Source of the DNA: Opitutales bacterium
GTDB taxonomy: Bacteria; Verrucomicrobiota; Verrucomicrobiia; Opitutales; JAIRKQ01
DNA: 13,182 bases
Direction: 5' to 3'
Assembly: GCA_029059365.1 (NCBI GenBank)
Contig: JAIDVZ010000132.1
Span: 1 to 13,182 of the forward strand
The notes under the pieces are model-generated. The model was given only the letters and a program-made list of their open reading frames with translations, was not told where the DNA came from and did no database searches. Positions 1-7,012 of this stretch are shown one piece after another. Made by a program: the position numbers and the translations under genes. Each line of letters starts with the position of its first letter. The first letter of the stretch is position 1.

Positions 1-518
1 ATATTATCCGATAATTGGTGATGTATGGTTTTAATAGCATGCCGATCGTATTTGCGGATATCTGTTGGCCATTCATTAAATTTGTTATTTCCGATATATT
101 CCGATAATGCTGCAAAGCAGGCGTAGTCTTGTAACCAGCTTGAATTAAATTTTTCAAAATCTATTAATTCTGGCAAAAAAACAGAGCTGCCGCCAGAGAT
201 TAAGTCATATAAAATGTGTTTTATTTGTGTGATTGATGGTACGTAGTTGAGATCGGGAAAGTTTTGTTCAAGATATTCTGGTGGGATCAAGCGAGGTTCT
301 TTTGCAAAAACTGAGGAATGTCTGCCAGTTTGGTAATCGAAGCTGTTTAAATTCCCAAGCTCGATGAATTTGATGCCAGCACTCGCAAAAAATGGAAGAA
401 GTTTGGCTATTTCTCCAAAATGTAATACATTATTGGTATCCCTGTTGACCATATCGATACGAATTCCAAAGCGAGGATTGCTAGACGAATTCGAAAGATT
501 TAGCTTACCCAAGACCAT
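1..518 (-). CDS. malQ: 4-alpha-glucanotransferase (GH77, MalQ-like), 3' part off the left edge
   Basis: The minus strand is open without a stop from a start at 518 (ATG; GTG at 521 also possible) to the window edge, giving the first 172 residues. MalQ transfers 1,4-glucan segments between maltodextrins or glycogen-derived chains, and normally works with glycogen phosphorylase in the cytoplasm. The best signature is near residues 137-158: WLQDYACFAAL, then NEWPTDIR, matching the GH77 pattern W-L-x-DYA-x-F-x-AL ... W-x-x-WP. Earlier, SVFAKEPRLIPPEYL resembles the SAFAGNPLLI stretch of the family. The usual N-terminal HPTSLPG and GYGDSPYQ motifs are not recognisable, so this is a divergent member. 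The catalytic Asp/Glu/Asp residues lie beyond the edge. It starts 2-5 bases after the upstream PTP/RpiB stop, so it is probably co-transcribed with ruvA. Family assignment is fairly sure; activity cannot be judged. Confidence 0.8.
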   Translation of the reverse strand, partial: MVLGKLNLSNSSSNPRFGIRIDMVNRDTNNVLHFGEIAKLLPFFASAGIKFIELGNLNSFDYQTGRHSSVFAKEPRLIPPEYLEQNFPDLNYVPSITQIKHILYDLISGGSSVFLPELIDFEKFNSSWLQDYACFAALSEYIGNNKFNEWPTDIRKYDRHAIKTIHHQLSDN

Positions 519-523
519 CACGG

Positions 524-1426
524 CTAAGCATAGTGATTTTTTTCAAAATTTGAAATTTTTTTTATGCGTTTTTCATGTCGACCATGTTCAAATTCAGTGG
601 ATATAAAGACTTCGATCATCTCGTGGGCGATCCTACGAGAGACGAACATGGACCCCAAACAAAGAACGTTTGCATCGTTATGTAAGCGGGTAATTTTCGC
701 TAATTCTGGAGTGTTACAAAGAGCGGCACGTATACCGATACTTTTATTAGCTGCGATCGACATTCCAATTCCACTTTTACATATCAATATCCCGAAGTCA
801 GCTCGTTTTTGGACGATATCATCTGTGACTTGCCAAGCATAATCTGGATAATCCACGCGTTCTTTAAGACTATCCGGCAGGTGAGCAATTATTTTGTGAT
901 TGTGAAAATCTTGGATAATTTGTTTAGCTAATTGATAACCGTTGTGATCACATCCAATAGAAATTTTTGTAAAAAAGCGTCGAATGAAATTTAATATATG
1001 CGGTGCCGACCTCGTGATTTTATCAGCGATTGTCAAGTAGGCATTTAGCGGTTCACCATAAGGATCAGAGATATCTTCCTTTGCAGAAATACAGTCTGCG
1101 ATGGTAAAGCATTTGCCATAAGCGTTTGAAAACCTCGTCAAAATGTATTCTTTATGTTCCTCCGTGGCGCATAGTATTAAATCGGTGGCTGCAATAATTC
1201 CCTTTGTAAGTTGTTGTGCACGGTGATTGGATATATTTAGACCGAGAGATTTTGCGGCTTCCAATGCGTGTGTATTTGCGGGTTCTCCAATCTCGGCGAA
1301 TGTACCTGCTGACGATACTTTATATGAACCAGGTAGTCCAGATTTTATGATCTCGTGATCCAAAATAGCTGCAATTAACGGGCTTCGACAGATATTGCCC
1401 GTGCATACGATTAAAATGTTTTTCAT
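524..1426 (-). CDS. Fusion: low-molecular-weight protein tyrosine phosphatase + ribose-5-phosphate isomerase B
   Basis: A 300-residue protein with two complete domains in one frame. Residues 1-150 form an LMW-PTP: P-loop CTGNICRS (catalytic Cys8, Arg14, Ser15) and the general-acid loop DPYG at 121-124. Residues 154-300 form RpiB, which interconverts ribose-5-phosphate and ribulose-5-phosphate (or allose-6-phosphate): CDHNG at 159-163, VDYPDYA at 191-197, catalytic Cys216 in ICKSGIGMSIAANK, His249 in HNDANVLCLG, and GRH..R near the end. The usual C-G-T/S-G reads C-K-S-G here; other active-site residues are kept. In Bacillus the single genes ywlE (phosphatase) and ywlF (RpiB) are neighbours, so fusion follows a known association. 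The start overlaps the upstream RluA-like stop in ATGA, implying translational coupling. No Shine-Dalgarno is visible. Confidence 0.93.
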   Translation of the reverse strand: MKNILIVCTGNICRSPLIAAILDHEIIKSGLPGSYKVSSAGTFAEIGEPANTHALEAAKSLGLNISNHRAQQLTKGIIAATDLILCATEEHKEYILTRFSNAYGKCFTIADCISAKEDISDPYGEPLNAYLTIADKITRSAPHILNFIRRFFTKISIGCDHNGYQLAKQIIQDFHNHKIIAHLPDSLKERVDYPDYAWQVTDDIVQKRADFGILICKSGIGMSIAANKSIGIRAALCNTPELAKITRLHNDANVLCLGSMFVSRRIAHEMIEVFISTEFEHGRHEKRIKKISNFEKNHYA

Positions 1427-2121
1427 GTTAATGATAACAATTTCATAAAAACGGACATTTTTTTTGGAAGATTTATCTGTAAGATACTTTTGTCTGGAAA
1501 TTTTAGGGCACTCAAGTAAATAGCCGGTCCGTGGAACGGGTATTCGTTGTCCTCTTTCCTGTTGTCCTTAAAGTTTCGTTTGAGTTCCTTAAATGACGGT
1601 ATTGGGCATTTTGCATATTTTATATCACCGAGGATATTAATACCTGACTCGTACGCATGTATTGAAATTTGATCGTTTCTGAGGTACGTGCAACTTGCTT
1701 GCCAATGTTCACATTTACCGATTTTTTCAAGAAATGTGAAGGTAGTTGATGATTTTTTGCCTGTAGTGGACGAAATCAGGTACAAATCTTTCGTGTCATG
1801 CTTGGCAATCGGTAATTCGCAGCTGATTGGCATATCTTTAGGAAGCATTGTGGTTGTAGAGATCACATCAAATGTTAATTGAAAGCGGTATGAACCGTAA
1901 TCATTGCGTAAGATCGATGCGTCCAGCTTTGATTTGGGAATTATGAGCAATCCGCCAATATTGTGAGGTAAAGAATACACCAAACTTACATTTTGTAGCC
2001 CATGAGCAAACTTTAGGGCGACTTCTTCTGAACTTATATTATTGGGTTTGCAAACGATGATATACCGGTCAGTCTCCTCAATTATGGGACAATCTTTTGC
2101 GTGAGCTACTGGGTTGATCAT
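1423..2121 (-). CDS. RluA-family pseudouridine synthase-like protein, catalytic motifs lost
   Basis: A 232-residue protein with the layout of the RluA/RsuA pseudouridine synthase domain. It opens with IIEETDRYIIVCKPNNI (13-29), like the family's 'edehllvvnKPaGl'. GGLLIIPKS (56-64) matches the strand after the catalytic loop, and GINILGDIKYA (160-170) matches 'G.PilGD..Yg'. The catalytic loop itself, normally HRLDxxTSG, reads YSLPHNIGG (49-57), so the invariant catalytic Asp and its Arg are absent. The TGRxHQIRxH motif reads YLRNDQISIH (146-155). The protein is therefore probably not a normal pseudouridine synthase. It might still bind RNA or be decaying. The frame is intact, with ATGA overlaps to ruvA upstream and to the PTP/RpiB gene downstream, which argues that it is maintained. 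Family membership is moderately sure; function is unknown. Confidence 0.75.
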   Translation of the reverse strand: MINPVAHAKDCPIIEETDRYIIVCKPNNISSEEVALKFAHGLQNVSLVYSLPHNIGGLLIIPKSKLDASILRNDYGSYRFQLTFDVISTTTMLPKDMPISCELPIAKHDTKDLYLISSTTGKKSSTTFTFLEKIGKCEHWQASCTYLRNDQISIHAYESGINILGDIKYAKCPIPSFKELKRNFKDNRKEDNEYPFHGPAIYLSALKFPDKSILQINLPKKMSVFMKLLSLT

Positions 2122-2714
2122 GAATGCAAGGCGTATTTAATAAGTTCTTCAGCTGATGCCGATTCGCCAAGCGTTGCAGATGCATGTCGGATTGCTTTAT
2201 CTGCTTCGGCTGGTTTGTATCCCAATGATACCAATGCGGATATTGCATCTTGGAAAGGAGCAGCTTGTTGACCGTTAGTGATTTCTCTTGTATCCGCAAG
2301 GACGGATGTTGTACCGATTTTATCGGCTAGTTCCACAACGATACGCTCAGCGGTTTTTTTGCCGATACCGTGACACTGGCTGAGCAAGGTGGTGTCTCGT
2401 GATGCGATTGCTGATTTTAACGTTCCGATGGACAATCTGCTCATTATTGTGAGCGCAATTTTAGGACCTATGCCCGATACTCGATTGATCAATGTCTCAA
2501 AAAATTCGCATTCATTTTTTGTACAAAACCCATATATTTCGTGTTGATCTTCACGTATACGTTCGCTTAAGTAAAGTTTTGCCACATTCCCAACAGGCGG
2601 TAATTTTTCAATCGTAGTTATCGGAGTATTTACACGATATCCAAATCCATTGACATGTACAACAACATGCAATAGCCCAACCTCAACGAGCTTTCCTTCT
2701 ATATATACCAGCAC
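2118..2714 (-). CDS. ruvA: Holliday junction branch migration protein RuvA
   Basis: RuvA binds four-way DNA junctions as a tetramer and loads the RuvB motor for branch migration in recombinational repair. From the GTG at 2714 the protein is 198 residues, close to the usual ~200. It has an N-terminal OB domain (YIEGKLVE at 4-11, VNGFGYRV at 21-28), two helix-hairpin-helix motifs (VSGIGPKIA at 79-87 and CHGIGKKTA at 114-122), and the C-terminal RuvB-contacting domain III (FQDAISALVSLGY at 154-166). The frame stays open upstream to 2891, but that extension has no RuvA counterpart and runs into glycogen phosphorylase on the other strand, so I chose the GTG, which gives the expected MxxxIEGKL start. 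The stop overlaps the next gene in ATGA, so it heads the minus-strand operon. No strong ribosome binding site is seen. Confidence 0.94.
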   Translation of the reverse strand: MLVYIEGKLVEVGLLHVVVHVNGFGYRVNTPITTIEKLPPVGNVAKLYLSERIREDQHEIYGFCTKNECEFFETLINRVSGIGPKIALTIMSRLSIGTLKSAIASRDTTLLSQCHGIGKKTAERIVVELADKIGTTSVLADTREITNGQQAAPFQDAISALVSLGYKPAEADKAIRHASATLGESASAEELIKYALHS

Positions 2715-2822
2715 ATAGGTTACCCAAATAAAAACGAGCAAAACGTCAATGTTTTGATGAAAGTTAAAATTTTTGCATTTCAATTTTATGAAATTTTTGT
2801 AAAATTTTTCTTCAAAATTTAT
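2715..2822. promoter_or_regulatory. Divergent promoter region between ruvA and glgP
   Basis: These 108 bases separate two divergently read genes, so they must hold the promoters for the ruvA operon and for glgP. The sequence is very AT-rich, with several short runs of AAATTTTTG. A TTGACG on the minus strand is a possible -35 box for ruvA but has no good -10 at a normal distance. On the plus strand TTGCAT with a downstream TGTAAA is weak. I cannot place either promoter reliably. No operator or riboswitch is evident. Confidence 0.4.
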
Positions 2823-5324
2823 ATGGACACCGCTATCAATAACAAAATCAAGGATCAGGATACCTTTTTTCAAAAACGAAAAGGGTTCCAAGGCAGTTCG
2901 TTGAAACGAGAATTAAAACGAGAGATTATCAAGCATCTACAGTGTTTGCTCGCCCGTGAACAAAAATCCGCTACTACGCACGATTGGTTGGTAGCAGTAG
3001 CTATGGTGTTACGTGAGCGTGTATTTGAGCGGTTCATAACAACTCAACAAAAACATCATAGCAGGGATGTCAGGCGGATATACTACATGTCGCTGGAGTA
3101 TTTACCTGGACGATTGTTGTCCATAATTGCGCAGGCATTAGATCTTTTTGAGGATTTGGAAGCGGTTCTCAACGAGCTTGGTCAAAGTTTTGAAACCATC
3201 GAAAATGCTGAACCTGATATGGGATTAGGGAATGGTGGACTCGGTCGTTTGGCCACTTGTTTCCAAGATTCATTGGCGACTTTGGATTATCCGGCTGTTG
3301 CCTACGGTATTCACTATGAATTTGGTCTTTTTCGTCAAAAAATTGTTGATGGCAAACAAGTTGAAGCGCCAGATAATTGGTTGAAATTTGGGAATCCATG
3401 GCAGATTTGTCGACCGGAGAATGTACAATGTGTGCGGTTATTTGGGCGTGTTGAAAATAGTTATGATGATTCTGGTAATTGGTGTCCGCGTTGGGTAGAA
3501 GGGAGACTTGTCCAAGGTGTACCATGGGATATTCCAGTGGTTGGTTACGGTACCACAACTGTGAATTTTATGCGTTTATGGGAGGCTCGTGCATACCAGG
3601 AATTTGATCTAGAAACATTCAATCGTGGTGGATATGTTGATGCTGTACAAACGCAGTCGGAATCGGAGGTAATTTCCAAAATTTTATACCCAAACGATTC
3701 TACATCTGAGGGAAAAGCTTTGCGCCTGACACAGCAGTACTTTTTTGTATGCTGCTCAATCAAGGATATCATTAGACGTTACCTAAATGGGCATTCTTCA
3801 TTTGATGATTTTGCTAAAAAATGTGCGATCCAGTTAAATGATACGCATCCAACTATCGCGATCGTTGAGTTGATGCGATTATTTATGGATGAGCATAAAT
3901 TATCTTGGGATAAATCATGGGAAATTTGTAAATCGGTATTTGGTTATACCAATCATACTATCTTACCAGAGGCACTTGAGGAGTGGCCAGTGGACCTGTT
4001 TGCTAGTGTATTGCCTAGACATTATCAGATCATTTGTGAAATAAATCGTAGATTTTTAGAAAACGAAGTGGAAGGAAAATGGCCAAATGATCCTTCCAAA
4101 AAAGAAGCACTATCGATCATACATAATGGTAGGGTGCGCATGGCTTATTTAGCAATTGTCGGTAGTCATTCGGTAAATGGTGTGGCTGCTATGCATTCCG
4201 AGTTGCTAAAAACAAGTTTGTTTTCACTGTTCAACGAATTATATCCTGGAAAATTCAAAAATGTTACAAATGGTATTACGCCACGTCAGTGGTTACGTGC
4301 ATGCAATCCAGGTCTGACGAAATTGATTGATCGTGCAATTGGGAGTACTTGGACGAAGGATTTATTCGAATTGAAACGACTGGAAGATAAAGCAACTGAT
4401 CCGGCATTTCAGAAGCGATTTTTTCAGGTAAAATATGAAAATAAAGTACGTTTGGCGCAAACGATTTTGGAATTGTGCGGTGTCACCGTGAACCCAAATT
4501 CATTGTTTGATGTACAAACAAAACGATTACACGAATACAAGCGTCAACATTTGAATTTGTTGCATATTTTATATCTGTATCGCAAGGTATTACAAAATCC
4601 GTCGGACGAAACAATTGTTCCTCGTACGTTTATTTTTGCGGCTAAAGCGGCACCGGGTTATTTCATGGCTAAGCAGATAATACATGCGATCAATATTGTC
4701 GCTGATATGATTAATAATTGCCACGATATTAATGATCTGATCAAGGTTGTGTTCATCCCAAATTATAGCGTGTCATTGGCTTCGAAAATTATTCCTGCTG
4801 CTGATTTATCTGAACAAATTTCCACTGCTGGCAAGGAAGCATCTGGTACGGGTAATATGAAATTTGCTCTAAATGGAGCATGCACAATTGGTACACTCGA
4901 TGGTGCTAATGTGGAGATTATGGAGGAAGTCGGGAAGGAAAATATTTTCATATTTGGACGTACAGAATCCGAATTGAGAGAGATGAAGGACTATAATCCA
5001 TTTGCTCATTATCACGGTAATCAGGCACTTAAGGAGATTCTAGATTGGATGGGCTCAGAATATTTTCGCCAACCGAATGGGGAGCACCCGTTACAAAGTA
5101 TACGTCGCAGTTTACTTGAAGGAGGAGATCCTTTCTTTGTGCTTGCTGACTTTGAGGACTATGTTAATACCCAGCGGCGGGTCAGCGAGGTATTCCAAGA
5201 TCGTTCAAAATGGATGGAAAAAGCTATTTTGAATGTCGCTCGGATCGGAAAATTTTCTAGCGACCGATCGATTATGGATTATGCAAACACGATATGGGAT
5301 TTGGAACCAGTAAAGATCGATTAA
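2823..5324 (+). CDS. glgP: Glycogen/starch/alpha-glucan phosphorylase
   Basis: A pyridoxal-phosphate-dependent GT35 enzyme that releases glucose-1-phosphate from alpha-1,4-glucan ends in the cytoplasm. From the ATG at 2823 it is 833 residues, the normal length. Family signatures run throughout: YYMSLEYLPGR (87-97), MGLGNGGLGRLA (133-144), YGIHYEFGLF (161-170), QLNDTHPTIAIVELMR (337-352), TNHTILPEALEEWP (376-389), RLHEYKRQ (568-575) and EASGTGNMKFALNGA (672-686), in which Lys680 is the PLP-binding lysine. GTLDGANVE follows. An in-frame ATG at 2754 would add 23 residues rich in Phe and Lys with no family counterpart, so I prefer 2823, although neither start has a Shine-Dalgarno. It diverges from ruvA. 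Its usual partner MalQ lies at the far end of that operon. All catalytic signatures look intact. Confidence 0.96.
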   Translation: MDTAINNKIKDQDTFFQKRKGFQGSSLKRELKREIIKHLQCLLAREQKSATTHDWLVAVAMVLRERVFERFITTQQKHHSRDVRRIYYMSLEYLPGRLLSIIAQALDLFEDLEAVLNELGQSFETIENAEPDMGLGNGGLGRLATCFQDSLATLDYPAVAYGIHYEFGLFRQKIVDGKQVEAPDNWLKFGNPWQICRPENVQCVRLFGRVENSYDDSGNWCPRWVEGRLVQGVPWDIPVVGYGTTTVNFMRLWEARAYQEFDLETFNRGGYVDAVQTQSESEVISKILYPNDSTSEGKALRLTQQYFFVCCSIKDIIRRYLNGHSSFDDFAKKCAIQLNDTHPTIAIVELMRLFMDEHKLSWDKSWEICKSVFGYTNHTILPEALEEWPVDLFASVLPRHYQIICEINRRFLENEVEGKWPNDPSKKEALSIIHNGRVRMAYLAIVGSHSVNGVAAMHSELLKTSLFSLFNELYPGKFKNVTNGITPRQWLRACNPGLTKLIDRAIGSTWTKDLFELKRLEDKATDPAFQKRFFQVKYENKVRLAQTILELCGVTVNPNSLFDVQTKRLHEYKRQHLNLLHILYLYRKVLQNPSDETIVPRTFIFAAKAAPGYFMAKQIIHAINIVADMINNCHDINDLIKVVFIPNYSVSLASKIIPAADLSEQISTAGKEASGTGNMKFALNGACTIGTLDGANVEIMEEVGKENIFIFGRTESELREMKDYNPFAHYHGNQALKEILDWMGSEYFRQPNGEHPLQSIRRSLLEGGDPFFVLADFEDYVNTQRRVSEVFQDRSKWMEKAILNVARIGKFSSDRSIMDYANTIWDLEPVKID

Positions 5325-5385
5325 TCTGATATTGCCTTTTGTAAATTTAATGCCATAGTCCTAGTAAAAATCGTCGACTTTGGTT

Positions 5386-6204
5386 ATGTACCTGAAATTT
5401 TTTGGATTAAAGGAAAAACCATTCAAGATTGGGACGGATCTTTCTTATTTATATCTGGGAGATCAGTATCAGACGGCCCTTTCTTTGTTGCAGTATGGGA
5501 TTGCTGGACGTGATGGGTTTACGGTTATTACCGGTGAGGTTGGATGTGGTAAGACCACTATCTGCCAAGCTTTGATGGAAAGTGCACGTTCGAGTAAGGA
5601 TATCAGTATATTGTTGGACAATCCTCCAGATAACGAGAACGATCTTTTGATCGAGATATGCATGAAACTTAAGGCAGATCATAGCGGTAGCGGGGTTATT
5701 GAAAATCGTGAAATTGTAAAAAATGTACTATCTGACCGTTTGCGTGATGGTAAACATGCAGTATTATTGATTGATGAAGCACAAAATTTATCATTTGATA
5801 TGCTTGAAAAGGTGCGATTACTATCCAATTTAGAATCGCGTGATGGTAGAGAAAAATTGCTACATATTGTATTGCTGGGGCAACCTGAGCTCAGGAAAAA
5901 ATTGCGTTCAAAATGTATGCGTCAACTTCGGCAAAGAATATTAGTTTACTATAACTTGCGCCCATTAAAGAATTTTGAGGTAGATTGGTATATTAAACAT
6001 CGATTAGAAAAAGCAGGCAGCAAGGGATTCCCGATATTTACATTTTGGGCGAAACGCAAAATTTTCTTCGAAAGCAGAGGGATTCCCAGGATTATTAATA
6101 ATATTTGCGATAAGGCAATGTTATCAGCTTTTGTAAATTCCTCCAAAATCGTCACATATAAAGATGTCACGAAAGCGGTAAACGATATAAGACAATTGAA
6201 ATGA
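5386..6204 (+). CDS. ExeA/GspA-type AAA ATPase, short form
   Basis: A 272-residue P-loop ATPase of the general-secretion ExeA/GspA type. It begins MYLKFFGLKEKPF, the family's usual opening. Walker A is GEVGCGKTT at 50-58, Walker B AVLLIDEAQ at 125-133, the GQPEL motif is at 165-169, an arginine-rich RQRI at 182-185 leads into NLRPL, and GIPRIINNIC at 232-241 is the sensor/lid region. Aeromonas ExeA (about 550 residues) continues into a membrane segment and a peptidoglycan-binding domain; this protein stops after the ATPase domain. In Aeromonas, ExeA with ExeB helps the secretin assemble through peptidoglycan. I chose the ATG at 5386 over a TTG two codons earlier because it matches the family start. 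The stop overlaps the next start in ATGA. Related ATPases occur in exosortase/PEP-CTERM loci and type IV pilus settings, so the exact system is open. Confidence 0.88.
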   Translation: MYLKFFGLKEKPFKIGTDLSYLYLGDQYQTALSLLQYGIAGRDGFTVITGEVGCGKTTICQALMESARSSKDISILLDNPPDNENDLLIEICMKLKADHSGSGVIENREIVKNVLSDRLRDGKHAVLLIDEAQNLSFDMLEKVRLLSNLESRDGREKLLHIVLLGQPELRKKLRSKCMRQLRQRILVYYNLRPLKNFEVDWYIKHRLEKAGSKGFPIFTFWAKRKIFFESRGIPRIINNICDKAMLSAFVNSSKIVTYKDVTKAVNDIRQLK

Positions 6205-6959
6205 GCATAATACAAAAAGCGATTCAGCGCAATAAACAGCGCCCAACCAAAGATGCTCACGATGGACCGATGATCGATAAGAAGCTAATTAGCGGGTGTT
6301 ACGGCATCGATAATTTGTTTGTTGATAAGAGCAAGAAGCTATCTTTTGCAGAATTTTGGGCAGGGCTGAAGGATATTTTTTTAGGATGTTTAATATTTAT
6401 TCCGAAAGTGTTATCTCTGGCATTTTCTATTATTAAGCGTCCGGGATATGCACTTGGTATCTTTTGTACACTTTTGTTGGCCTTTATAATCACTCTTACT
6501 CGCGGTGCACCGAAGCATGCACAAAATGTTACTGCGATACGTAATGCTAGGTTTGTGGTTCTTGCTGATGAGCCAAAATCAGTCGCTGAGAGAACAAATG
6601 CAGTCGATGAAAATTTCACCAAAAATGATATAAAAAAGGATAGTATCGATGGAGCAAAGAGTGTTGCTTCGGTCGTAGTCAAACCTTCTCTCGCGGTGCA
6701 AGACAAGGTTAAAGGATTGCATTTTTCACGAGCTTTTGAATCAAAAGTGAACAATTTTTTTGCTCAGCATAAAATTTCTGATATCATGTGCAAAAATGGG
6801 CGTTGCTTGCTGAAGATCGATAACAACGTGTTTTGTGAACGTTCTACATTGTGTGAATTCCCGAAAATAGTAATGGAATCATCGACAGATGATGAACTGA
6901 TTTTTTCAGATGGAATGGGGAACTATTGCGCGATCAAAATCGATGACTTGTTTCAATAA
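6201..6959 (+). CDS. Membrane protein with cysteine-rich C-terminal domain, possible ExeB/GspB-like partner of ExeA
   Basis: A 252-residue protein I do not recognise with certainty. The N-terminus MSIIQKAIQRNKQRP is basic and resembles the short cytoplasmic leader of ExeB/GspB-like proteins. Residues 82-100 (GYALGIFCTLLLAFIITLT) are a clear membrane segment; residues 58-78 are also hydrophobic but contain Lys69, so a second span is possible. A polar, low-complexity linker (about 103-165) leads to a small domain at about 172-252 with five cysteines (197, 202, 212, 218, 243) and a beta-rich pattern ending NYCAIKIDDLF, loosely like the GspB periplasmic domain. With a single span this domain would be periplasmic and its cysteines could pair. 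The start lies inside the ExeA stop (ATGA), so the two proteins are probably made together. The partner role is inference from position and layout. Confidence 0.6.
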   Translation: MSIIQKAIQRNKQRPTKDAHDGPMIDKKLISGCYGIDNLFVDKSKKLSFAEFWAGLKDIFLGCLIFIPKVLSLAFSIIKRPGYALGIFCTLLLAFIITLTRGAPKHAQNVTAIRNARFVVLADEPKSVAERTNAVDENFTKNDIKKDSIDGAKSVASVVVKPSLAVQDKVKGLHFSRAFESKVNNFFAQHKISDIMCKNGRCLLKIDNNVFCERSTLCEFPKIVMESSTDDELIFSDGMGNYCAIKIDDLFQ

Positions 6960-7012
6960 ATGTAAAATTTTCGATTGCAAAATATAGAATACTATTTAAC
7001 CGTTTGTGGAGA

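Noticed and set aside
364..842. Plus-strand open frames of 80 and 92 codons over malQ and the RpiB domain
   Set aside because: Both lie opposite recognisable GH77 and RpiB coding sequence and have no domain or ribosome binding site.
2754..2822. Upstream in-frame ATG of glycogen phosphorylase adding 23 residues
   Set aside because: The extension is Phe/Lys-rich with no family match and occupies the divergent promoter region; the ATG at 2823 fits the family length.
2715..2891. Open 59-codon N-terminal extension of RuvA on the minus strand
   Set aside because: It has no RuvA similarity, overlaps glycogen phosphorylase on the other strand, and the GTG at 2714 gives a normal-length RuvA.
3169..3558. 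129-codon open frame antisense to glgP
   Set aside because: It lies wholly within a strongly conserved enzyme, has no recognisable domain, and is a coding shadow.
5325..5385. Possible terminator or small RNA between glgP and exeA
   Set aside because: The 61 bases hold no GC-rich hairpin followed by a T run; only a minor palindrome around the glgP stop.
6299..6754. 151-codon open frame antisense to the cysteine-rich membrane protein gene
   Set aside because: The sense frame has better start context (ATGA coupling), a basic leader and a membrane segment; the antisense protein shows no domain.
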